Made by a program: the position numbers and the translations under genes. The notes under the pieces were generated by a model. That model was not told where the DNA came from, made no database searches, and saw nothing but the letters and a program-made list of their open reading frames with translations. From Gammaproteobacteria bacterium (GTDB lineage: Bacteria; Pseudomonadota; Gammaproteobacteria; Thiohalomonadales; Thiohalomonadaceae): a stretch of 64,000 nucleotides of DNA. Numbering within the stretch: position 1 is the first letter of the stretch; every line of letters starts with the position of its first letter. Where the stretch lies: the NCBI GenBank assembly GCA_023228645.1, contig JALOAT010000004.1, positions 78,706-142,705 of the forward strand. The letters run 5' to 3'. Below are positions 28,546-37,095 of this stretch, piece by piece.

Positions 28546-29202
28546 CTTCTTCTTATTGCCGCATGGCTGTTGCTGCGTTTTCTCGAACGCGCCAGTGAGG
28601 CGGATTGGGGAAACCGTTGGCTGAACCGGCTGGACGGGCTGAACCGGCTCTTTTGCCGTCATGTGCACGGCCTCGAGACGGCGCATCTGGATCTGCCGGA
28701 TGACGGCCCCGCCGTGCTGGCGGCAAATCACGTCTCGGGATTGGATCCGCTGCTGCTCATTGCCGCCAGCCGCCGCCCCCTGCGCTTCATCATCGCCAGC
28801 GAGCAGTACCACCGCTTCGGCCTGGAGTGGCTGTTCCGTGCGGTCGGTTGCATTCCCGTGGACCGCACCGGCCGGCCCGAGCGCGCCTTCCGTGAGGCCC
28901 TGAAGGCCCTGCGCGCCGGCGACGTGGTGGCACTGTTCCCTCATGGCACCATCCATCTCGACAGCGATCCTCATCGCACGCTCAAACCCGGCGTGGCGCG
29001 CCTCGCACATTTGGCGGGCGTGCCGGTGCATGCCGCGCGCATCGAGGGCGTACGCGGCCAGGGTCTGGTGGTCGCCTCGGTGCTGCTGCCGAGTCGCGCC
29101 CGCATCACGGGCTTCGCTCCCGTTCCCTGCCATCAACTTTCCGGTCACGATTGTCTCGCGCGCCTGCAAAGGCTCATCGAAGTGGCCGACAAAAATCCAT
29201 AA
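28507..29202 (+). CDS. PlsC-like lysophospholipid acyltransferase
   Basis: A 231-residue membrane-associated acyltransferase with an N-terminal hydrophobic helix (VFVLLLIAAWLLLRF). The catalytic motif NHVSGLDPLLL (HX4D) is followed by VDRTGRPERAFREALKALRA and the FPHGTI glycerolipid-binding motif. The family moves acyl chains to lysophosphatidic acid or similar acceptors; the exact acceptor is unclear. The GTG start and first dozen codons lie in the right arm of a family B repeat (MIFPVSSVFPVF). No alternative ATG lies before the helix. Confidence 0.85.
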   Translation: MIFPVSSVFPVFVLLLIAAWLLLRFLERASEADWGNRWLNRLDGLNRLFCRHVHGLETAHLDLPDDGPAVLAANHVSGLDPLLLIAASRRPLRFIIASEQYHRFGLEWLFRAVGCIPVDRTGRPERAFREALKALRAGDVVALFPHGTIHLDSDPHRTLKPGVARLAHLAGVPVHAARIEGVRGQGLVVASVLLPSRARITGFAPVPCHQLSGHDCLARLQRLIEVADKNP

Positions 29203-29251
29203 CGGTACGGCGGGCTCGGCCCCTTATCCGCCGCCCGCGCCCATCCGGCGT

Positions 29252-29280
29252 CTTGAACCCGCCGCCGCCGCCCCCATCTA
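29252..29280 (+). promoter_or_regulatory. Sigma-32-type heat-shock promoter of clpB
   Basis: CTTGAA at 29252-29257 and CCCCATCTA at 29272-29280 are separated by 14 bases. This is a near-perfect match to the known sigma-32 consensus (CTTGAA, N13-14, CCCCATNT). It lies about 40 bp upstream of the clpB start, the classic position for this heat-shock gene. Confidence 0.85.
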
Positions 29281-29320
29281 GCACACCAATCGAAACGTTT
29301 TTGCTCCGAGGTTGCGCTGC

Positions 29321-31894
29321 ATGCGAATGGACAAGTTGACCACCAAGTTCCAGATGGCCCTGGCCGAGGCCCAAAGCCTGGCCGTGGGTCGCGACCACCA
29401 GTTCATCGAACCGCTGCACCTGATGACCGCCCTGCTCGACCAGCAGGGCGGTACGGTGCGTTACCTGCTCAGCCAGGCGGGCGCCAATGTGAATGCCCTG
29501 CGCTCCCAGCTGGGCGAGGCACTCGACAGGCTGCCGCGGGTGGAAGGCAATGCCGGCGAGGTGCACCTGTCCAACGACCTCGGGCGCCTGCTCAATCTCA
29601 CCGACAAGCTGGCGCAGCAGCGCAAGGACCAGTACATCTCCTCGGAACTGTTCGTGCTGGCGGCGGTGGAGGACAAGGGCCAGCTTGGCGACCTGCTGCG
29701 TAAGAGTGGCGCCAGCAAAGCGGGTATCGAGCGCGCCATCGACAACATCCGCGGCGGCCAGAAAGTGGACGACCCGAACGCCGAGGAACAGCGCCAGGCA
29801 CTGGAGAAATACACCATCGACCTCACCGAGCGCGCCGAACAGGGCAAGCTCGACCCGGTCATCGGTCGCGACGACGAGATCCGCCGTGTCACCCAGGTAC
29901 TGGCGCGCCGCACCAAGAACAACCCGGTGGTGATCGGCGAACCGGGCGTGGGCAAGACCGCCATTGTGGAAGGGCTCGCGCAGCGCATCGTCAACGGCGA
30001 AGTGCCCGAATCTCTGAAGGGCCGGCGGCTGCTCGCCCTGGACATGGCCGCGCTGATCGCCGGCGCCAAGTTTCGCGGCGAGTTCGAGGAACGCCTCAAG
30101 GCGGTGCTCAACGACATCGCCAAACAGGAAGGCAACATCATCCTGTTCATCGACGAAATCCACACCATGGTGGGCGCCGGCAAGGCCGAGGGCGCCATGG
30201 ACGCGGGCAACATGCTCAAGCCTGCGTTGGCGCGCGGCGAACTGCATTGCATCGGCGCCACCACGCTCGATGAATACCGCCAGTACATCGAGAAGGACGC
30301 GGCCCTGGAACGTCGTTTCCAGAAGGTGCTGGTGGACGAGCCGAGCGTGGAGGACACCATCGCCATCCTGCGCGGCCTCAAGCCCAAGTACGAAGTGCAC
30401 CACGGCGTCGAGATCACCGACCCGGCCATCGTCGCGGCCACCACGCTTTCGCACCGCTACATCACCGACCGCCAGCTGCCCGACAAGGCCATCGATCTGA
30501 TGGACGAAGCCGCCTCGCGCATCCGCCTGGAAATGGACTCCAAGCCCGAGGAAATGGATCGCCTCGACCGCCGCCTCATCCAGCTCAAGATCGAACGTGA
30601 GGCGCTGAAGAAGGAAAGTGACGAGGCCTCGCGCAAGCGCTTCGCCGATCTGGAAAACGAGATCCGCAAGCTGGAACGCGATTACGCCGACCTGGAGGAG
30701 ATCTGGAAATCTGAAAAGGCCGCCCTGCAGGGGACCCAGCACATCAAGGAAGCACTGGATCGTGCGCGCCTGGATCTGGAAACTGCGCGGCGCGCCGGTG
30801 ACCTGGCACGCATGTCCGAGTTGCAGTATGGCCGCATTCCGGAATTGCAGAAACAGCTCGACATGGCCGCCCAGGCGGAGATGCAGGACACCCGGTTGCT
30901 GCGCAACAAGGTAACCGACGAGGAGATCGCTGAGGTAGTGTCGAAGTGGACCGGCATCCCCGTGTCGAAAATGCTTGAAGGCGAGCGCGACAAGCTGCTG
31001 CGTATGGAGGAGGCGCTGCACAAGCGCGTGGTGGGTCAGGCGGAGGCGGTGCGTGTGGTGTCCGACGCCATCCGCCGCTCGCGCGCGGGCCTGTCCGATC
31101 CCAACCGGCCCATCGGCTCCTTCCTGTTCCTCGGCCCCACCGGCGTGGGCAAGACCGAGCTGTGTAAGGCCCTCGCCGAGTTCATGTTCGACACCGATGA
31201 GGCCATGGTGCGCGTCGACATGTCCGAGTTCATGGAAAAGCACTCGGTGGCGCGGCTCATCGGCGCCCCGCCGGGCTACGTGGGCTACGAGGAGGGCGGT
31301 TACCTCACCGAGGCGGTGCGCCGTCGCCCCTATTCGGTGATCCTGCTCGACGAGGTGGAGAAGGCCCATCCGGACGTGTTCAACATCCTATTGCAGGTGC
31401 TCGATGACGGCCGCCTCACCGACGGGCACGGCCGCACCGTCGATTTTCGCAACGCGGTGGTGGTGATGACCTCGAACCTGGGCAGCCAGGTCATCCAGGA
31501 ACTCGCCGGCGAGGAACACTATGACCAGATGAAGGCCGCGGTCATGGAGACCGTGGGCCAGTACTTCCGCCCCGAGTTCATCAACCGCGTGGACGAGGTG
31601 GTGGTGTTCCACCCGCTGCAGAAGGATCAGATCCGCGCCATCGCCGCCATCCAGACCGGCTATCTACAGCGACGCCTTGCCGAGCGCGACATCCGGCTGG
31701 AATTCAGTGATGCCGCCCTCGACAAACTGGGCGAGGCAGGCTTCGACCCGGTGTACGGCGCCCGTCCGCTCAAGCGCGCCATCCAGAGCCAGGTGGAGAA
31801 CCCGCTCGCGCGGGCCATGCTGGAGGGACGCTTCGTCGCCGGCGATCGTATCGTGGTGGAGCGTCGCGACGGGGAATTGGTCTTCACGCACTGA
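29321..31894 (+). CDS. clpB: Disaggregase chaperone ClpB
   Basis: Hexameric AAA+ disaggregase that works with DnaK on aggregated proteins. The ATG at 29321 ([11 protein letters not shown]) has GAGG upstream and gives 857 residues, the E. coli length. It has an N-domain ([18 protein letters not shown]), NBD1 Walker A GEPGVGKT near 206, an M-domain coiled coil at about 405-525, and NBD2 Walker [15 protein letters not shown] near 605 with [20 protein letters not shown]. Its own heat-shock promoter lies upstream, so it need not depend on the plsC-like gene. Confidence 0.98.
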   Translation: MRMDKLTTKFQMALAEAQSLAVGRDHQFIEPLHLMTALLDQQGGTVRYLLSQAGANVNALRSQLGEALDRLPRVEGNAGEVHLSNDLGRLLNLTDKLAQQRKDQYISSELFVLAAVEDKGQLGDLLRKSGASKAGIERAIDNIRGGQKVDDPNAEEQRQALEKYTIDLTERAEQGKLDPVIGRDDEIRRVTQVLARRTKNNPVVIGEPGVGKTAIVEGLAQRIVNGEVPESLKGRRLLALDMAALIAGAKFRGEFEERLKAVLNDIAKQEGNIILFIDEIHTMVGAGKAEGAMDAGNMLKPALARGELHCIGATTLDEYRQYIEKDAALERRFQKVLVDEPSVEDTIAILRGLKPKYEVHHGVEITDPAIVAATTLSHRYITDRQLPDKAIDLMDEAASRIRLEMDSKPEEMDRLDRRLIQLKIEREALKKESDEASRKRFADLENEIRKLERDYADLEEIWKSEKAALQGTQHIKEALDRARLDLETARRAGDLARMSELQYGRIPELQKQLDMAAQAEMQDTRLLRNKVTDEEIAEVVSKWTGIPVSKMLEGERDKLLRMEEALHKRVVGQAEAVRVVSDAIRRSRAGLSDPNRPIGSFLFLGPTGVGKTELCKALAEFMFDTDEAMVRVDMSEFMEKHSVARLIGAPPGYVGYEEGGYLTEAVRRRPYSVILLDEVEKAHPDVFNILLQVLDDGRLTDGHGRTVDFRNAVVVMTSNLGSQVIQELAGEEHYDQMKAAVMETVGQYFRPEFINRVDEVVVFHPLQKDQIRAIAAIQTGYLQRRLAERDIRLEFSDAALDKLGEAGFDPVYGARPLKRAIQSQVENPLARAMLEGRFVAGDRIVVERRDGELVFTH

Positions 31895-31989
31895 GGCTTC
31901 CCTTCTCGCACACTGCTCCGTCCTTCCAACGCTGTCGCTTAGTCACATCACTGCAGGCGAGACAGAGGCTAGGCAATACGCATTAACCG

Positions 31990-32050
31990 CCGGCCGCAAA
32001 AAGATTCGTCCCTTCTCCCGGAGGGAAAGGGGGTAAGAGGGCAGGCTACG
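31990..32050. repeat. REP-like hairpin after clpB
   Basis: CCCTTCTCCCGGAGGGAAAG with GGGGTAAGAGGG resembles the CTCCGGGAGAGGG modules of the gspE-gspF spacer. It lies in the 273-bp gap between clpB and the next gene. The rest of that gap shows nothing recognisable. Confidence 0.45.
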
Positions 32051-32167
32051 TGACCAAGAGACAGCTTCCAACAAGGGGCGGTGTGGCCTCGACAGCAAAC
32101 AGTGATGCGACGGCCAAAACGCCCCGGTGGGCTGTTGGCACCACGGGCTTGATGCCACAATGCGCAC

Positions 32168-32965
32168 ATGACCGTTGACGCGATGACTGCGTGGTGGGGT
32201 GAGTATCACCTGGCGCAAGGCGAAGTGGGGTGCTGGCACGTAGGCACCTTGACCCTGTGGGTGGAACACCGCCGCCGGGAATGGCGTATCGGTCAGGAAC
32301 GCGCGGTCGCCGCCGACGAACACGCGGGCATGGAGACATGTGCCGGTATTCCGCCGCAGGCAGAGGTGCTGCGCTTCGGTGCGGGCGACAGCGGCAACAG
32401 CGTGCAATTGCTGCCGCTGCTCGCCGATCGGCAAGTCGTCGCCCGGCTGTCGCAACCGCTGCGTGTGCTGCCGGGCGAGGCCGTCACCCTGTACGTGAGT
32501 TCACCCCTGTGGCTCGCGGTGCATGTGGGCGAGCCACCGCGCCTGCTCCATGAAACGCCCGCGATCCGGCTGTCGGATACCTGGTTCGGCCCGCCGGTGA
32601 AGGAGGGCGGGCTTGGTTATGCCGCGAGCACGCGCGCCCAGACCGACGTGCAGGCGCTTCGCCCCAATCCGCTGCGTGCCGTCACGCCGGTCCACATCCG
32701 CAACGTGACCGACGCGGCCTTCCACCTGGAGCGCATCAACATGCCGGCGCCTTTTCTCGCTCTCTACCGTGCGGACAACGGCATACTGTGGACCGACGCC
32801 GTGACGCTCACGCGCCAGGGCGACGAAGATGCGCTGGCCACCTTGAGGCTCGATAACGGGCTCCCACCGCAAGCGGGGGCGGGGGTGTTGCTCGCGACGC
32901 CGCGCCGCCAGGTGGAACGCGGCTTCGTGCTGTTCCAGGCCCTCAGCCGCATTTTCTACGAGTGA
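32168..32965 (+). CDS. DUF432-like protein paired with MscS
   Basis: A soluble protein of 265 residues with no signal peptide or membrane helix. It is beta-rich, with conserved-looking segments LPLLADRQVVARLSQPLRVL, GEAVTLYVSSPLWLAVHVG, RLSDTWFGPPVKEGGLGYA and PLRAVTPVHIRNVTDAAFHLE. This pattern and the MscS gene 32 bp downstream fit the DUF432 family, which I recall as a neighbour of mechanosensitive channels. That assignment is from memory. A channel-accessory role is inference. No strong ribosome binding site is visible before the ATG. Confidence 0.65.
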   Translation: MTVDAMTAWWGEYHLAQGEVGCWHVGTLTLWVEHRRREWRIGQERAVAADEHAGMETCAGIPPQAEVLRFGAGDSGNSVQLLPLLADRQVVARLSQPLRVLPGEAVTLYVSSPLWLAVHVGEPPRLLHETPAIRLSDTWFGPPVKEGGLGYAASTRAQTDVQALRPNPLRAVTPVHIRNVTDAAFHLERINMPAPFLALYRADNGILWTDAVTLTRQGDEDALATLRLDNGLPPQAGAGVLLATPRRQVERGFVLFQALSRIFYE

Positions 32966-32997
32966 ACCGCACACGCTGAACCGCCGGGGAGAGGCCG

Positions 32998-33843
32998 ATG
33001 GACTGGGACGCGATTACCAGCCTGCTCAGTAACGATTACCTGCCCAAATTGATTCACGCCTGTGTGGTGCTCGCCATCGGCTATGTGCTGGGCAAGAGCC
33101 TCAGCCTCGCCGCTGTTTACGTCGCCCGCAAGTACCTGGCGGCACAGGGCCTGATGATCGTCCGGCGCACCGCCTTCTGGCTGGCCATGGCCGCCGCCAT
33201 CGCCTCGGCGCTCGCACACCTGGGCTTCGACGCGAGTGTGCTGCTGGGGGCGGCGGGCATCCTCACCGTCGCCGTCGGCTTCGCTTCGCAGACCTCGGCT
33301 TCCAATCTCATCAGCGGGCTTTTCCTCATTGCCGAACGTCCGTTCGTGGTGGGTGACGCCATCAAGGTGGGCGATACCACCGGCGAGGTACTCTCGGTGG
33401 ATCTGCTTTCCGTGAAACTGCGCACCTTCGACAACGTGTACGTGCGCGTACCCAACGAATCTCTGATCAAGTCGGAGATCGTCAACTTCAGCCGGTTTCC
33501 CATCCGGCGCATCGATGTGGCGGTAAGCGTCGCACGCCACGAGGATATCGGCCGTGTGCGCGAGGTTCTCATGCAGGTGGCGGAAGAGGAACCGCTGTGC
33601 CTTGCCGAGCCGTCGCCGTTGTTCATCTTTCTGGGCTTCGGTGAATCGGCGCTGAACATCCAGTTCTCCGTATGGGCACAGCGGGAGAACTTCCTCGTGG
33701 TGAAAAACGGTATTCAAGAGGCCATCAAGCGCGCCTTCGATGCGTGCGGCATCACCATCCCGTTCCCGCAGCGCGATGTGCACATGAACCTGCCCGAGGC
33801 GGAAGCCCTGATGCAGCAGGTGCGGACAATGGGCACCCCGTAA
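32998..33843 (+). CDS. mscS: Small-conductance mechanosensitive channel, MscS family
   Basis: An osmotic-release channel of 281 residues. Three N-terminal helices are followed by the pore-lining TM3 (ILTVAVGFASQTSASNLISG) and the beta domain (AERPFVVGDAIKVGDTTGEV, VRVPNESLIKSEIVNFSR). The cytoplasmic alpha/beta cage ends ITIPFPQRDVHM, the usual C-terminal motif. GGGGAGAGG precedes the ATG. It is probably co-transcribed with the DUF432-like gene. Confidence 0.94.
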   Translation: MDWDAITSLLSNDYLPKLIHACVVLAIGYVLGKSLSLAAVYVARKYLAAQGLMIVRRTAFWLAMAAAIASALAHLGFDASVLLGAAGILTVAVGFASQTSASNLISGLFLIAERPFVVGDAIKVGDTTGEVLSVDLLSVKLRTFDNVYVRVPNESLIKSEIVNFSRFPIRRIDVAVSVARHEDIGRVREVLMQVAEEEPLCLAEPSPLFIFLGFGESALNIQFSVWAQRENFLVVKNGIQEAIKRAFDACGITIPFPQRDVHMNLPEAEALMQQVRTMGTP

Positions 33844-33884
33844 TCACACGACGGTCAAAAGAATCAACATCGAGGAGAATGCCC

Positions 33885-34829
33885 ATGGCTATTGCCGAAC
33901 CGGCGGTGGAACGCTATGCAACCCAACCCGTGGCCAAGTACCTGGCGGCCACACGGCCGCCGTTTCTGCTCGCCAGCGTGGCACCGGTGATCATCGGCCT
34001 GGCGGCGGCATACCACGACAATGTCACCCTCATCGCCTTCACGGCATTGCTCACGCTGCTCGGCGCCATGCTGGTGCAGGCGGGCGTGAACGTGCTCAAC
34101 GACTATTACGATGCGCTCAATGGCACGGATGCCATGAATCAGGAGCGCATCTATCCCTTCACGGGCGGTAGTCGTTTTATCCAAAACGGTGTGCTTACGG
34201 AGCGGGAGACCGCCGTATTCGGCACCCTGCTGTTCGCCTTGAGTGCGGTCATCGGCCTCGTTCTGCTGCCATACGCCGGTTTTGGTCTGGTGGGGGTGGG
34301 ATTCGTGGGTCTGCTTATCGGCTGGGCCTATTCGGCACCGCCGCTGGCGCTGAACAGCCGCGGCTTTGGCGAACTGTCCGTGGCCCTCGGCTTCGGCTTC
34401 TTAATCCCGCTCGGCACCGACATGGTGCAGCGCGGTGACTTCGCCGCCCTGCCGTTGCTTGCCGCCGCGCCCTACGCCTTGCTGGTGGCCGGCCTGCTCT
34501 ACATCAACCAGTTTCCCGACCGCCTCGCCGACGCGGCGGCAGGCAAGCACCACTGGGTCGTGCGGCTCGGACCGCAGCGCGCACGCTGGGGCTATCTGGC
34601 CCTGGTGCTCGGTGCCTACGGCATGTTGCCGCTGTTGGTGCTGGTGGGCGCCTTACCCGTGCCTGCATTGCTCGGACTCATCGCCCTGCCGCTGAGCCTG
34701 CGTGCCGCCGCGGATGTGCTGCGCTTCGCGGCGACGCCCGCCCGGCTCGCGCCGGCCATCCGCCTCACCATCGCCGCCATGCTGCTGCACAGCGTTACGC
34801 TGTCCTTGGGGCTGGTGCTCGCCGCCTGA
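33885..34829 (+). CDS. UbiA-family prenyltransferase (MenA-like)
   Basis: A polytopic inner-membrane prenyltransferase of 314 residues. Start at the ATG 7 bases after GAGGAG; an ATG six bases earlier is too close to it. The two Asp-rich motifs that bind prenyl diphosphate through Mg2+ are present: NDYYDALNGTD (first) and FPDRLADAAAGK (second). Helices around GWAYSAPPLALNSRGFGELS are typical of MenA-like proteins. The substrate is uncertain: dihydroxynaphthoate (menaquinone) is possible, but no men genes are adjacent. Confidence 0.85.
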   Translation: MAIAEPAVERYATQPVAKYLAATRPPFLLASVAPVIIGLAAAYHDNVTLIAFTALLTLLGAMLVQAGVNVLNDYYDALNGTDAMNQERIYPFTGGSRFIQNGVLTERETAVFGTLLFALSAVIGLVLLPYAGFGLVGVGFVGLLIGWAYSAPPLALNSRGFGELSVALGFGFLIPLGTDMVQRGDFAALPLLAAAPYALLVAGLLYINQFPDRLADAAAGKHHWVVRLGPQRARWGYLALVLGAYGMLPLLVLVGALPVPALLGLIALPLSLRAAADVLRFAATPARLAPAIRLTIAAMLLHSVTLSLGLVLAA

Positions 34830-34880
34830 TAGCGCGTACTGCTCCGCGGCTCTGTGTGACGAGCGGGACGGGGATACGTC

Positions 34881-35222
34881 TCAGGCCGGGACGTGCTGGT
34901 CGAGGAATTCGCGGATGAACGAGGCGGGTCTGCTGCCGGTGAAGCGGCCCACTTCCTCGCCGTCCACGAACAGGATCACGGTGGGGAATCCACGCAGGCC
35001 GTAGCGGCCGCACAGCTTCATGTTCTCGTCCGCGTCGACCTTGGCCAGGCGCACACTGCCCGCATACTCTTCCATGACCTTGTGCAGGATGGGGGCGAGC
35101 GAAAGGCACGGACCGCACCAGTCGGCCCAGAAATCCACGAGCATGGGGACTTCGGCGGATGCCTGGAGAACCTTGTCGTCGAAATCCTCGACGGTGGCTT
35201 CGAAGATGAGTGTGTTGTTCAT
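34881..35222 (-). CDS. trxA: Thioredoxin
   Basis: A 113-residue thioredoxin-fold protein with the canonical WCGPC active site (Cys36, Cys39), the cis-Pro loop GFPTVILFVDGEEVGRF and the VDADEN segment. It lacks a signal peptide, so it is cytoplasmic. It is convergent with the prenyltransferase gene and divergent from endonuclease V. It may be a secondary thioredoxin, since ALAPILHKV-type primary TrxA sequences differ somewhat. Confidence 0.9.
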   Translation of the reverse strand: MNNTLIFEATVEDFDDKVLQASAEVPMLVDFWADWCGPCLSLAPILHKVMEEYAGSVRLAKVDADENMKLCGRYGLRGFPTVILFVDGEEVGRFTGSRPASFIREFLDQHVPA

Positions 35223-35346
35223 GAAACCGATGTGATTGAGAGGCTGCTCAAGTGTGGGGGGCGGTCAGACACGGCGCAATTACCCGGATGGGCTATCCCT
35301 GATGGCAAGAGGCGCGTTGCCTGGTTCGCGACCGTACACTCACGCC

Positions 35347-36012
35347 ATGCCTCTGTATCCGACCTTCTCACATCCTTGGGATATGACGCCCCGGGAGGCC
35401 GTGGCCCTGCAACGGGAGCTCGCTCCCCGCGTGCAGCGAACGGGGCGGCTCGATGCGGTGCGTTGCGTGGCGGGTGTGGACGTGGGTTACGAACAGGGCG
35501 GCGCCGTGACCCGGGCAGCGGTGGCGGTGCTGGATTTTCCCGGGCTCGGGCTGCGCGAGCAGGTCGTGGCGCGGGCGCCGACGCATTTCCCTTATGTGCC
35601 GGGATTATTGTCGTTTCGTGAGATCCCGGCCGTGCTCGAGGCCTTCGCCGTTCTCGAAAGCACACCGGACCTGGTGCTCTGCGACGGGCAGGGCCTGGCT
35701 CATCCGCGCCGCTTCGGGCTGGCTTGTCACCTGGGCGTGCTCCTGGACGTAGCCACCATCGGCGCCGCCAAATCACGCCTGCTGGGCGAGCACGCCGAGG
35801 TGCCGCCGCAGCGGGGCGCCTGGGTGCCGCTCATGGACATGGGCGAGGTCATAGGGGCGGTACTGCGCACCCGCACGAACACCCGCCCGTTGTTCGTTTC
35901 CATCGGCCATGCCCTCGATCTGGAGGAGGCCATCCACTGGACCCTCGCCTGCACGCCGCGCTATCGCCTCCCGGAAACCACCCGCGCGGCGCACCGGCTC
36001 GCCTCGGGTTAG
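35347..36012 (+). CDS. nfi: Endonuclease V (deoxyinosine 3' endonuclease)
   Basis: Cleaves DNA one nucleotide 3' of deoxyinosine. The ATG at 35347 gives 221 residues. Active-site residues are visible: Asp45 in [10 protein letters not shown], the Glu in [13 protein letters not shown], and the Asp in [20 protein letters not shown]. The C-terminus ([20 protein letters not shown]) is also typical. An in-frame GTG at 35236 would add 37 residues without family support. Confidence 0.94.
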   Translation: MPLYPTFSHPWDMTPREAVALQRELAPRVQRTGRLDAVRCVAGVDVGYEQGGAVTRAAVAVLDFPGLGLREQVVARAPTHFPYVPGLLSFREIPAVLEAFAVLESTPDLVLCDGQGLAHPRRFGLACHLGVLLDVATIGAAKSRLLGEHAEVPPQRGAWVPLMDMGEVIGAVLRTRTNTRPLFVSIGHALDLEEAIHWTLACTPRYRLPETTRAAHRLASG

Positions 36013-36105
36013 CAGACGTTTTCTCCCGCCAACACGCCGGGACGCCAGGGAATCATTCTTCTCTCCCCTCGCGCTCTTAGCGTCTTGGCGAGATCAAAAA
36101 TTCGT
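36013..36105. repeat. Imperfect inverted repeat after nfi
   Basis: GCCAACACGCCGGGACGCCAGGGA (36029-36052) can pair imperfectly with CCCTCGCGCTCTTAGCGTCTTGGC (36066-36089). It lies between the convergent nfi and hypA genes and so may be a terminator. The CGTCTTGGCGAGATC end is unlike families A and B. Confidence 0.4.
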
Positions 36106-36115
36106 TCATGTGGGA

Positions 36116-36484
36116 TCAGTGGTGGGTCGCCAGTTGCGGCGTTCCCGACAGTTGCACGGAAACGAGCCGCAGCTCGTCGCCGCTCATCAGTTGGGTGCGA
36201 ATGCCGCTGCAATGGCCGCACAGCAGACGGTTGGGGGTGGTGTCGGTTTCCGCGCCGCAGGTCAGGCAGCGCACGCGCACTGCCGCACTCTCGATGATCA
36301 GCTCGGCGCCCTCGGCGCGGGTGCCGGCGCTGGCGAAGGGGAAGGCGTCGGCCAGCAGGTTCGGTTCGATGCCGGAAAGCGGCCCGACGCGCAGAACTAC
36401 CTGTTCGACCCGCTCGGCATGATGCTCCCGGGCGATGTCCAAGACCTCGCGCAACAGGTCCTGGCAGACTGGGAGTTCACGCAT
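36116..36484 (-). CDS. hypA: Hydrogenase nickel-insertion protein HypA, His2 replaced
   Basis: HypA delivers nickel to [NiFe] hydrogenase with HypB. The 122 residues have the zinc ribbon with two CxxC pairs (CLTCGAETDTTPNRLLCGHC) and the family core (EQVVLRVGPLSGIEPNLLADAF). The N-terminus reads MRELPVCQDLL, where the family has MHE...; His2 is a nickel ligand in characterised HypA, and here it is Arg (CGT, one change from CAT). No other start restores a His. The gene overlaps hypC by 8 bp. Confidence 0.88.
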   Translation of the reverse strand: MRELPVCQDLLREVLDIAREHHAERVEQVVLRVGPLSGIEPNLLADAFPFASAGTRAEGAELIIESAAVRVRCLTCGAETDTTPNRLLCGHCSGIRTQLMSGDELRLVSVQLSGTPQLATHH

Positions 36485-36692
36485 GGCCGACGTCCACCGC
36501 GAGCATCTCGGCGGGCAGTGCCCAAGTGGCGCGCGCATCATCGGAGGCGAGCTTCTGGAGCCCATGGTCGCCCGGGATGACCGGCTCGCCCTGTGACATG
36601 GGCAGGCTGATTTCGCGCTCGATGCCCCCGGCGTTGCAGCGTGCCGTACGGCCGTCGAGCTGGATCACCTGCATGGGGATGCCGAGGCACAT
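36477..36692 (-). CDS. hypC: Hydrogenase maturation chaperone HypC/HupF, shortened
   Basis: HypC-family chaperones guide the Fe(CN)2CO group to the large subunit. The protein starts MCLGIPMQVIQLDG with the essential Cys2, and has 71 residues. The family's central strand, usually close to PGDYVLVHVGFAIQKL, is reduced to PGDHGLQKL, an apparent in-frame loss of about eight residues. The C-terminus DDARATWALPAEML is normal. The MCLGIPMQV start resembles the HupF branch, associated with uptake hydrogenases (recalled). Confidence 0.82.
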   Translation of the reverse strand: MCLGIPMQVIQLDGRTARCNAGGIEREISLPMSQGEPVIPGDHGLQKLASDDARATWALPAEMLAVDVGHA

Positions 36693-37095
36693 GACAATGT
36701 CCGTTGCGGCGAGCGGGGCCAAAACGCTGGCGGCATACTAAGCCATCCATGCAGCGCCCTCAATGCGTGGTTGCGTCGCCGGGCCATCATCACCTCTCTC
36801 GTCATGACGCCTTCAGACTATTGCGAAGATCCCCGTAACCGGTTTACGTTGGCTCGGCTGTCAAGGGCCGGGTATCGGCAATGCGCTCTTGGCGGAGGCG
36901 CGGCGCCCATGCGGAGTGCATCGAAGGCGGTACCCCTGGTTTCACCTTAGCCGTTTCCTGCCGACACCGGTGGGTTCGCGTCATCGATGTCTCTGGACCG
37001 GCGCCCGGCGATCGTGGTGGACATGGAACTTGGGCGCTGCACCGGTCCTGGGGAAACCCGCGAATTCGCCATGAACTTGCTACAGGAACGGAACC
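36693..37095. other. 403-bp divergent region between hypC and the HupH-like gene
   Basis: No recognisable gene. A 40-codon frame at 36987-37109 (MSLDRRPAIVVDMELGRC) overlaps the start of the HupH-like gene by 14 bp and may be chance or a leftover of coding sequence. I find no clear sigma-54 or sigma-70 promoter, although divergent promoters are expected here. Confidence 0.4.

Noticed and set aside
29174..31369. 731-codon minus-strand frame opposite clpB
   Set aside because: It is a shadow of clpB; LGH-rich composition and no recognisable motif.
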